NCBI RefSeq assembly: GCF_018080005.1 | Contig: NZ_CP073015.1 | Span: forward strand, 868,001 to 932,000 | Reading direction: 5' to 3' | DNA: 64,000 nucleotides | DNA from: Flavobacterium sp. CS20 | GTDB taxonomy: Bacteria; Bacteroidota; Bacteroidia; Flavobacteriales; Flavobacteriaceae | In this document: piece by piece, positions 36,135-43,719 of the stretch | Layout: each line of letters starts with the position of its first letter | Numbering within the stretch: position 1 is the stretch's first letter | Position numbers and translations under genes: made by a program | The notes under the pieces: model-generated | The model's input: the letters and a program-made list of their open reading frames with translations, nothing else | Databases searched by the model: none | Told to the model about the DNA's origin: nothing

Positions 36135-36306
36135 AACCTGAGTTCGGTTTCTTGAAAGTTGTACATCAGATTGAACGAAAAATGAGGAGAAATCTCATCC
36201 TATTGTGATGTCTCGTCGCTCATACTTCGTTCTATCGACAAGACAAATGATTAAATATCTGTATTTTATGAATATATTTTATTGGAATTTATATCGAACT
36301 CACGTT
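36135..36306. repeat. palindromic interspersed repeat (TIR AACGTGAGTTC), copy 1
   Basis: Ends AACCTGAGTTCGG and GAACTCACGTT are inverted. The interior holds GAGGAGAAATCTCATCC and GTCTCGTCGCTCAT, which can fold on itself. Copies with the same ends lie at 42252 and 53346. No ORF. It looks like a MITE-type or REP-type element. Confidence 0.65.
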
Positions 36307-36341
36307 CATTTAATTTAGTATTTTTGTAGAAAACTATATCT

Positions 36342-37249
36342 ATGTCTGATGACATCATAAAACAACTCAAAAAAAAATATACAGATTTAGGCGAAAATCA
36401 TTTGCACTACCTAAGCGGTTTGTTTCATTCTAAACCTATAACCTATTGGGATTATGTGGAAGTAGATACTTTGCTTTCCTTACAAAAACCACGAACTGAT
36501 TTTAAAGATGAAACCGTTTTTATCATCTATCATCAAGTTACCGAATTGGTTTTAAAATTGATGATACACGAAATTAAGCAAATAGTCTTTGAAGAAAATT
36601 TAAACGAACCTATATTCAAAGACAAACTCAAACGCCTTATCCGCTATACAGAAATGCTGATTACCTCTTTTGATGTTATGAAAGACGGTATGAGCTATGA
36701 AGATTACAACAAATTTCGATTAAGCCTTACGCCTGCCAGTGGTTTTCAAAGTGCACAATTCAGATTTTTAGAAATATATTGCACGCCTTTAATCAATCTT
36801 GTACATCAAAAAAAACAAAAATTATTGCCCGATAAGCCAAATATAGATGATTTTTTTGAACATATATATTGGCGAGCAAAGCAGGTTACAATCCCGAAGA
36901 TGGCTCAAAAACGCTGACTTTAAGTCTGTTTGAAGACAAATATCTTGCACAATTTAAAGCTCTTGCAACCCAAATAAAAGGTCAAACCATTGCTGAACGT
37001 TTTCAAAAGCTTAATGATCCTTCAGAAGATCTTATTGATTTGATGAAAACTTTTGATCATACTTATAACGTAAAATGGCCATTAGTCCATTTAAAAACTG
37101 CTCAACATTACTTGGATAAAAAAGGCGAAAACAAGCAAGCTACTGGTGGTTCTGAATGGAAAAAATATCTTCATCCCAAGCATCAAGGGCGTCAGTTTTT
37201 TCCAAAGTTATGGAAAGATGAATCTTTTTTAGATTTTATGCCTATTTGA
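36342..37249 (+). CDS. tryptophan 2,3-dioxygenase family protein, with a one-base frameshift
   Basis: Two frames join to one ~302-residue protein. The first has HQVTELVLKLMIHEIKQI, FRLSLTPASGFQSAQFRFLE and ends at YWRAKQ; the second resumes AGYNPEDGSKTLTLSLFEDKYL and carries TGGSEWKKYLHP near the end. HQVTEL and SGFQSAQFR are the heme-pocket signatures of tryptophan 2,3-dioxygenase. One A missing from the run at 36879-36881 restores WRAKAGYNPEDG. It opens the indole ring of tryptophan to N-formylkynurenine. A promoter-like TATTTTTG lies at about 36320. Confidence 0.85.
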
Positions 37250-37283
37250 TTGAATTGGAATAAAATTTGATATATTTATCATA

Positions 37284-37772
37284 ATGAAAACCAAGCTGAT
37301 ATACATATTTATTGTTTTTGTTGCTAATTTTGGATTAGCTCAAGAATTCAGTTTGCCACCATTAAGCCCAGATGAGTTATCACCTCAAATTCAATCGCCA
37401 CTTTATCAAGATTTTGATGTCAACGAATTTGATTTGTTAGTAAAAAATGTCAACGTATTTGCATCACCCAATACTGAAAATGCATTTGATTTTATGCAGG
37501 CTTCTGTTTCTAAAACTCATCAACTTTCTTATCAGAATTTTTATGACGCTATCGATCGTCAAATGTCTCAATATGCAAATTTTAAGGTTGAGATAGATAA
37601 TTCTAAATCTTCTATTTTTATGGATTACAACAATCAGCCGATATATTCTGGTTCGTTTAGAGTTAAAAACTCGGTCTATCAACGTGCTGACAAGTTAACA
37701 GGCACGCCAAGACGAAGCCCACTACTCTACTCACCAAGCTTGTCTTCTCGACGAGGTTTGATTTGGTATTAG
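37284..37772 (+). CDS. secreted protein of unknown function
   Basis: 162 residues with a signal peptide cut after GLAQ (TKLIYIFIVFVANFGLAQ). The mature part starts Pro-rich (SLPPLSPDELSPQIQSP), then has a mixed region and a basic Ser-rich C-terminus (TPRRSPLLYSPSLSSRRGL). No family recognised. It is 35 bp behind the dioxygenase gene and may share its transcript. Confidence 0.6.
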   Translation: MKTKLIYIFIVFVANFGLAQEFSLPPLSPDELSPQIQSPLYQDFDVNEFDLLVKNVNVFASPNTENAFDFMQASVSKTHQLSYQNFYDAIDRQMSQYANFKVEIDNSKSSIFMDYNNQPIYSGSFRVKNSVYQRADKLTGTPRRSPLLYSPSLSSRRGLIWY

Positions 37773-37843
37773 ATCAATCGTTTTTTTGTTAAAAACTTAT
37801 CAAAAACCTATTTGAAACAAATTGTTATTTGTATTTTTAAGAT

Positions 37844-37975
37844 ATGAATACGAAATGGATTTTAAATATAATTGGTCTCATCATCACAATAATTGGGCTT
37901 GTTACAGGATATTATTTTTTCCTTTTTCTCGCTTTACCGATAAGTTTTAGTTTTTTTAACATTGTTGTCCGATAA
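37844..37975 (+). CDS. small membrane protein, end altered by IS4 insertion
   Basis: An ATG at 37844 opens 43 codons: MNTKWILNIIGLIITIIGLV, a second hydrophobic stretch, and an end (VVR) and stop contributed by the left end of the IS4 element at 37966. The natural C-terminus has been replaced. Unknown function. Confidence 0.4.
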   Translation: MNTKWILNIIGLIITIIGLVTGYYFFLFLALPISFSFFNIVVR

Positions 37976-39339
37976 AAATCTAAATTACTAAAAAAATCTT
38001 TTGTATCGCCTAATTTCACTGTGTAGCTTTAGTATTTTAAAAATAGAACCTCCTTATGGGTCAAAAAGGCTTAATTGACCTATATTTTTTGTTGTAATAT
38101 CTTCCCATTTTGCTTCTGGATTTTTAAGGAATTTGAACAAATCAATATAGGTCATTAAATGATATCGTATCACGGACATCATATTAGAATATGCCCATTT
38201 TCTTTCTGCTTTTCTCTGAATGACAAGCATTATTAGTTGTATGATTAAGCTGACCCATATCTGTATCTCGATGGCATTTTGATTATCTCCAAGAAAATAC
38301 TTTAGCGGGAAGTTTTGTTTAAGGCGTTTGAACATAGTCTCGATTTGCCACCTGTTCTTGTAGATCTCGGCAATTTTATCTGCCTGAAGTTCATAATTGT
38401 TGGTAATGAACTCATAGACTTTTTGGTGTTTATCGTACCAAAAAGCTATTCTTCTAAGGTAAAATGGTTTACCGTCATTGTCTTTGAGTTCTATTTTTTC
38501 GTCCTTTAGGACAGCATCATCTACCGTGTCGGGAATATCAAACTCTTCAAGGCTTGTATAACGGGCATTGTCTTTTTGTCTGGTCACAAAGTAAATATTC
38601 TCTAAGGTCCATTTTTGGTATTGTTTATAATCCACATAACCTTTATCAAAGACGACATAAGAACCTTTCTTGAGTTCAAGATCCTTTAAAAAGGTATGGT
38701 CATGGGTTGCAGCATTTGAGAACTTTATCAGACAGGGCACATCTTCCATAGCATTTATCATAGTGTGCATCTTGATACCACCTTTCTTTTTGCCGTTGAG
38801 TGAGTTTCTACCTACACCTTTAAGAATGTCACTAAAGAGTGTTATAGTTGATGAATCAACAATTTTAAGGTCTTTTACAGCTGGTTCATAAGTTCTGCTG
38901 TCCGACAAAAATCGGTGGTAACGTTTATAGAGTAAATGGTAAATATCAGCAAATACTGATGAGCTTCTTCTCCTGTTGGCGTCAGATAATGTGCTTCGCT
39001 TTGGGAAATCTTTTAGCCCCAAATGGTTGATTTTTCCTTCACAAGCAAGCATAATACTCGATACTTCACGAAGCGAGCTACAACCACTAATGACAGTGAA
39101 AATCATAGTAACTAAATGCTCATAAGTAGTGAACTTTTTAGTGTATCTGTCGCTGTTATGCTTTTCGGCTGTCCGATAAACATCGTTGGGTAAAATAAAA
39201 TTTAAAACCTGTTTGATAATGGGTTGACCGCTGAAATTTTTACTTTTGTTCATATCTCTTTTTTTTTGCGAAAGATGAAGATATAAAAAAGTGGGAAATC
39301 CTGTATTGGAAATCCCACTTTAAAATATTTTATCGGACA
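37966..39339 (-). mobile_element. IS4-family insertion sequence (DUF4372 type)
   Basis: Terminal inverted repeats TGTCCGATAAAA and TTTTATCGGACA lie at 37966 and 39339. Just inside the transposase-proximal end is a hairpin (AAAGTGGGAAATCC…GGAAATCCCACTTT, about 39287-39322) that could stop read-through from outside. Length 1374 bp. Single copy in this window and apparently intact. Confidence 0.8.
38054..39253 (-). CDS. IS4 family transposase with DUF4372 N-terminus
   Basis: 399 residues. The N-terminal DUF4372 part (FTTYEHLVTMIFTVISGCSSLREV, LGLKDFPKRSTLSDANRRR) is followed by the RNase H-like catalytic core: KIVDSSTI (first Asp), YVVFDKGYVDY (second Asp) and the YREK signature YKNRWQIETMFKRLK with the catalytic Glu. 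Intact frame; a promoter must lie in the IS right end. Confidence 0.93.
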   Translation of the reverse strand: MNKSKNFSGQPIIKQVLNFILPNDVYRTAEKHNSDRYTKKFTTYEHLVTMIFTVISGCSSLREVSSIMLACEGKINHLGLKDFPKRSTLSDANRRRSSSVFADIYHLLYKRYHRFLSDSRTYEPAVKDLKIVDSSTITLFSDILKGVGRNSLNGKKKGGIKMHTMINAMEDVPCLIKFSNAATHDHTFLKDLELKKGSYVVFDKGYVDYKQYQKWTLENIYFVTRQKDNARYTSLEEFDIPDTVDDAVLKDEKIELKDNDGKPFYLRRIAFWYDKHQKVYEFITNNYELQADKIAEIYKNRWQIETMFKRLKQNFPLKYFLGDNQNAIEIQIWVSLIIQLIMLVIQRKAERKWAYSNMMSVIRYHLMTYIDLFKFLKNPEAKWEDITTKNIGQLSLFDP

Positions 39340-39371
39340 CTAATGTTTTTTTAATAAAAAAAATAATAACT

Positions 39372-39665
39372 ATGAGTAACACAACACTTTCACAAAAAAT
39401 CAATGAACTAAAAGATCAAGGCTACACACTTGATTTTAATATTGAATCTGATAGAATATCTGAGCACAAAGACAAGACTGCTTATAAACCAAATGAGTTT
39501 AAAGTAGATGGTGTTTTTAGGTTTGAAGGTATGTCAAACCCTGATGACAATTCTATTCTGTATGCCATAACAACTTCTGATGGCAAAAAAGGAGTTTTGG
39601 TTGATGGTTATGGCGTTTCAGGTGGACAAATTTCGGATGAGTTATACCAAAAACTTTCTCGTTAG
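39372..39665 (+). CDS. small conserved protein of unknown function
   Basis: 97 residues, soluble, no signal. The protein is mostly beta (FKVDGVFRFEGMSNPDDNSI, LYAITTSDGKKGVLVDGYG). Short proteins like this occur in many Flavobacteria and are sometimes labelled 'phosphoribosylpyrophosphate synthetase', which the length and lack of a PRPP motif do not support. It lies immediately beyond the IS4 right end, which may have displaced its promoter. Confidence 0.65.
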   Translation: MSNTTLSQKINELKDQGYTLDFNIESDRISEHKDKTAYKPNEFKVDGVFRFEGMSNPDDNSILYAITTSDGKKGVLVDGYGVSGGQISDELYQKLSR

Positions 39666-39724
39666 AAGACGTTAAACTTATATTAAGTCTAAAGGGTTTT
39701 AGTTTAAAAACCCCTAACCTATTG

Positions 39725-39732
39725 TATATTTG
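39725..39732 (+). promoter_or_regulatory. Bacteroidota -7 promoter box of dps
   Basis: TATATTTG fits the TAnnTTTG -7 consensus of Bacteroidota sigma-A promoters and lies about 33 bp before the dps start. The -33 TTG element is not clear. Confidence 0.45.
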
Positions 39733-39764
39733 TATTAAATTTTATAAATCAATAAATAAAAACT

Positions 39765-40238
39765 ATGAGCTATCTGAATTTAGACCAAGACAAAACTTCA
39801 AAAACTGTTGAACAACTCAACATTTTGCTTGCTGACTATCATTTGTATTATCAAAAATTGAGAAACTTTCATTGGAACGTGATTGGAACAAATTTCTTCG
39901 ATTTACATGAAAAATTTGAGGAAATGTATGATGATGCTAAACTTAAAGTTGATGAAATTGCTGAACGTATTCTGACTTTAAGACATTCGCCAAAAAGTAA
40001 CTTATCTGATTATCTAAAAATCACTAATCTCAAAGAATCAGGTGCTGATTTAGACGATGCTAAAATGGTAGATATTTTGCTTGAAGATCACGGCACTATT
40101 ATCTCTCAAATGCGTAAGGTTGTCAAAGTTGCAGGCGATGCTGGCGACGAAGGGACTATAGATTTGATTGGAGCATATATCAGAGAACTTGAAAAAACAA
40201 GTTGGATGCTTGATGTATGGACCAAAAAATTGCGTTAA
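39765..40238 (+). CDS. dps: Dps family ferritin-like DNA-protecting protein
   Basis: 157 residues, a four-helix bundle. The ferroxidase residues of Dps lie in LRNFHWNVIGTNFFDLHEKFEEMYDD (His, His, Asp/Glu), followed by DEIAERI. Dps dodecamers oxidise and store iron and bind DNA in stationary phase and oxidative stress. Monocistronic with its own promoter. Confidence 0.93.
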   Translation: MSYLNLDQDKTSKTVEQLNILLADYHLYYQKLRNFHWNVIGTNFFDLHEKFEEMYDDAKLKVDEIAERILTLRHSPKSNLSDYLKITNLKESGADLDDAKMVDILLEDHGTIISQMRKVVKVAGDAGDEGTIDLIGAYIRELEKTSWMLDVWTKKLR

Positions 40239-40254
40239 TTTGCAATAAAAAAAC

Positions 40255-41190
40255 ATGTTTTATTTTCAAGATGATGTCTCACAAAGTATTGTAAATCAAA
40301 CTCAAGATTCTTGGGATAAACTTAATGATAAATTTCAAGGTTGGGTAGATTCATTTATATTGAGTCTGCCCAATTTTTTGCTAGCAGTTATTGTATTTAT
40401 TTTATTTATAGTATTTGCTAACCTTACTTCTAGATTACTAAAAAAGATATTACAGCGAACTTCTGCTCAACATTCGGTAGTTGTTATTACCATTAGAGTT
40501 TATAAAACTATTTTTATACTCATTGGTTTTTTTGTAGGCTTAGGAATTTTAAATTTAAGCACCGTATTAACCTCTGTTCTTGGAGTCGCGGGTGTTGTTG
40601 GTTTAGCTGTTGGCTTGGCACTTCAAGGCACTTTAAACAATACTTTTTCAGGCGTTATTTTGAGTTTTATCCCAAAAATACAGATTGGAGATTGGGTAGA
40701 AACCAACGACTTTAAAGGCTTTGTTACAGACATCAATCTAAGAAGTGTAACCTTAAAAACAGCAGATCAGAATTTAGTTTCAATTCCCAATTCAAAAATA
40801 GTTGACAATCCATTTAAAAACTTGAGTAGTGACGATAGAAGCATTGCTACTGTAGAATGTGGTGTTGGTTATGAAAGCGACTTAGAGTTTGTAGAAAAAA
40901 TCACTGTGCAAGCCATTGAAAAAGCTTTACCACAGTTACCTGGTGAGAAAGTTGAGTTGTTTTATAAAGCTTTTGGCAACAGCTCTATTGATTATGAAGT
41001 TAGATTTTGGATTAAAGAAAGAAATGCAAAAGACGAATTGCTTGCAAAACACAAGGCAATTTTAGCCATTAAGAAAGCTTATAACGAAAACAACATCAAT
41101 ATCCCATTCCCAATTAGAACTTTAGATTTTGGTAAAAATAAATTCCGTTCTGAAACTTTAGAAATAAAAAATCACATATCGGATCAATAA
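40255..41190 (+). CDS. small-conductance mechanosensitive channel MscS
   Basis: 311 residues with three membrane helices and the pore-lining TM3 VLGVAGVVGLAVGLALQGTLNN followed by FSGVILSFIPKIQIGDWVE, the MscS domain start. The C-terminal beta and alpha-beta vestibule follows (TVECGVGYESDLEFVEKI). Opens on membrane tension to release osmolytes. It lies 16 bp behind dps. Confidence 0.93.
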   Translation: MFYFQDDVSQSIVNQTQDSWDKLNDKFQGWVDSFILSLPNFLLAVIVFILFIVFANLTSRLLKKILQRTSAQHSVVVITIRVYKTIFILIGFFVGLGILNLSTVLTSVLGVAGVVGLAVGLALQGTLNNTFSGVILSFIPKIQIGDWVETNDFKGFVTDINLRSVTLKTADQNLVSIPNSKIVDNPFKNLSSDDRSIATVECGVGYESDLEFVEKITVQAIEKALPQLPGEKVELFYKAFGNSSIDYEVRFWIKERNAKDELLAKHKAILAIKKAYNENNINIPFPIRTLDFGKNKFRSETLEIKNHISDQ

Positions 41191-41253
41191 TGTTCTTAAA
41201 ACAATAGCGATTTAGGTGCAAAATCAATATATCTCTTTTAAAAGTTATCACAA

Positions 41254-42222
41254 ATGAAAAATATTTTAGTAACATATAAAACCAACGAAAACGAAAAAGA
41301 ATTTTATAGAAATTTTTTTAAGGATCATGCAATTTCTTTTTTAGATGATACAGAAACAGATAAAAAAGAAAAGATATTATTGAAAAGTGAAATAATAATC
41401 GCGTGGAATCCGACAAGAGAATTAGAAAAATTTGATAAAAACCTGTTCCGTAATTTTCGTTTTATTCAACTATTGTCTGCCGGCTATGATCATTTAGAAT
41501 TCGATATGTTTCCCACCACATGTTTAATTGCAAGAAACCAAGGTGCTTATGCACCAGCGATGGCAGAACATACGGTCGCAATGATTCTTGCACTGTCAAA
41601 AAAATTGCGCTTGTATCACAACCGCATGGCAGAAGGAAAATTTGAACAACTGAAAAGCATTACGAGGCAGATTAAAGGAGCCACGCTCGGAATTATCGGC
41701 TTCGGTTCAATTGGTAAAGAAGTTACCAAGTTGATGCGTGGTTTTGATGTGAAAGTAATGGCATTAAACACAAGCGGAAAAACAACTGAAGATGTTGATT
41801 TTATAGGGACATTAAACGATTTGGATAACCTGTTGATTCACTCTGATTTTGTGGTTATTTCCATTCCCCTGTCAGACGAAACAGAAGGATTAATCGGAAA
41901 AAAAGAATTAGAGCTAATGAAAAATGACGCCATATTGATTAATGTAGCGAGAGGACCAATTGTTAAAGAAAAAGATTTATATGAACATCTAAAAAACCAT
42001 CCCGATTTTTCAGCTGGAATTGATGCGTGGTGGATCGAGCCGTTTAAGTTTGGACATTTTAAAATCAATTATCCTTTTTTTGAATTGCCCAATCTCTTAG
42101 GATCGCCACACAATTCAGCTATTGTCGAAAACATTTTGATTGAAGGAGCAAGAAAAGCGACAGAAAATGCTAAGAAATTCCTGAATAATAAAGAAATAAA
42201 AGGTGTCGTTGAAAGAACATAA
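41254..42222 (+). CDS. D-2-hydroxyacid dehydrogenase family oxidoreductase
   Basis: 322 residues. The NAD-binding GFGSIGKEV lies at about residues 149-157; catalytic Arg in NVARGPIV, Glu in WWIEPF and His in SPHNSAIV match the R-E-H set of the 2-hydroxyacid dehydrogenases. Reduces a 2-keto acid with NADH; the substrate cannot be assigned. It is followed by an interspersed repeat at 42252. Confidence 0.88.
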   Translation: MKNILVTYKTNENEKEFYRNFFKDHAISFLDDTETDKKEKILLKSEIIIAWNPTRELEKFDKNLFRNFRFIQLLSAGYDHLEFDMFPTTCLIARNQGAYAPAMAEHTVAMILALSKKLRLYHNRMAEGKFEQLKSITRQIKGATLGIIGFGSIGKEVTKLMRGFDVKVMALNTSGKTTEDVDFIGTLNDLDNLLIHSDFVVISIPLSDETEGLIGKKELELMKNDAILINVARGPIVKEKDLYEHLKNHPDFSAGIDAWWIEPFKFGHFKINYPFFELPNLLGSPHNSAIVENILIEGARKATENAKKFLNNKEIKGVVERT

Positions 42223-42251
42223 AAGCCATTTGGAATTAATCGAATTTATTT

Positions 42252-42439
42252 AACGTGAGTTCGTTATAAATTCTAATAAAATACAGATATTTAATCATTT
42301 GTCATGTCGATAGAGCGAAGCATGAGCGACGAGACATCTCAGATAAGATTTCTCCTCATTCTTCGTCGAAATGACAAAATTTGCTTACAAAAATATGTAA
42401 TCATCTGATTTACAGATTTCAATAAATCAAACTCACGTT
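42252..42439. repeat. palindromic interspersed repeat (TIR AACGTGAGTTC), copy 2
   Basis: Ends AACGTGAGTTCG and AACTCACGTT; the inner block TGTCATGTCGATAGAGCGAA…TTCGTCGAAATGACA is an imperfect palindrome shared with copies at 36135 and 53346. It lies between two converging genes, where it could also serve as a bidirectional transcription end. Confidence 0.7.
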
Positions 42440-42514
42440 ATTTAGTATATTTCATAAAGGGATTACAACCAACTGACAAATAGCAATGCTTAGCACGCAA
42501 TAAATAGAAACTTT

Positions 42515-43657
42515 TTATTGTTTTTCGACATTATTGGCAACTAACATAGATTGATAAAGTGTTTCATAAGATTTGATGACATTTTTGATATCAAATTCTT
42601 TGGCACGTTTTTTTGCGACTTCTTTAAAGGTTTGATGTGTTTCAGGGTTTTTTAAAATTTTTAAAGCATTATCAGCCATTTCTTCAACATTGCCAACATC
42701 GCTTAAATATCCCGATAATCCGTGGATATTGACTTCAGGCAAACCGCCTGTGTTAGTCGAAATTACAGGAACGCCGTGAGCCATAGCTTCAAGTGCAGCC
42801 AAACCAAAGCTTTCTTTTTCTGATGGCAAAATGAAAAGATCAGAAAAGCAAAGAATTTTTTCTATGTCATTGCTTTTTCCCATAAAAATAACTTGCTCTC
42901 TCACACCGAGTTCCATAGCAATATTTACCGCGTTATCACGATCTGGACCATCGCCTATTACGATGAGTTTTGCTTTTTGATGCTCTGATATTTTGGCAAA
43001 TATTTTTATGACATCTCCCAAACGTTTTACAGGTCTAAGATTACTGACATGCGTGATTATCATTTCATCATCATCTGCCATAGTATGTCTTTGGCAATCC
43101 TCAACATTGTTAATGAGATTATCAAAATCAATAAAATTTGGAATGACATGAATATCTTTTCTTATATCAAATATTCTTAAAGTATCTTCTTTTAAACTGT
43201 TTGAAACCGAAGTTACACAGTCGCTTTTGTTGATGCTAAAGTTGACGGCTCCTTTATAAAAATTATGACTTCCAACTAAAGTTATGTCAGTGCCGTGAAG
43301 CGTGGTCATCATAGGAATTTCATAGTCATCTTCTTTCAGCATCTGTTTAGCCATATAGCCAGCATAAGCGTGCGGGATAGCATAATGCACATGCAAAATA
43401 TCAATATTGTATTTTTTTATGGTGTTGACCAGTTTTGTTGACAATGCCAATTCATATGGTTGATAGTGAAATAAAGGATATTCAGGTACAGAAACTTCAT
43501 GAAAGTGAATGTTAGCTGACAAATATTTTAACCTTACGGGTTGTTTGTAGGTAATAAAATGGACTTCATGTCCTCTGTTGGATAAGCCAATACCCAATTC
43601 GGTAGCCACTACTCCACTTCCGCCGAAAGTTGGATAGCAAACAATTGCAATTTTCAT
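42515..43657 (-). CDS. bshA: N-acetyl-alpha-D-glucosaminyl-L-malate synthase
   Basis: 380 residues, GT4 glycosyltransferase. The N-terminus PTFGGSGVVATELGIGLSNRGH, HYAIPHAYAGYMAKQML and LHGTDITLVG are typical of BshA; the nucleotide-sugar site EKESFGLAALEAMAHGVPVI holds the E-x7-E motif. It joins GlcNAc from UDP-GlcNAc to L-malate, the first step in bacillithiol synthesis. Confidence 0.93.
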   Translation of the reverse strand: MKIAIVCYPTFGGSGVVATELGIGLSNRGHEVHFITYKQPVRLKYLSANIHFHEVSVPEYPLFHYQPYELALSTKLVNTIKKYNIDILHVHYAIPHAYAGYMAKQMLKEDDYEIPMMTTLHGTDITLVGSHNFYKGAVNFSINKSDCVTSVSNSLKEDTLRIFDIRKDIHVIPNFIDFDNLINNVEDCQRHTMADDDEMIITHVSNLRPVKRLGDVIKIFAKISEHQKAKLIVIGDGPDRDNAVNIAMELGVREQVIFMGKSNDIEKILCFSDLFILPSEKESFGLAALEAMAHGVPVISTNTGGLPEVNIHGLSGYLSDVGNVEEMADNALKILKNPETHQTFKEVAKKRAKEFDIKNVIKSYETLYQSMLVANNVEKQ

Positions 43658-43719
43658 TTATAAATTTTTGCACTAAGATAAATCTAATTCTAAGGTATTG
43701 GTCTTAAGGAAATCCAAAA

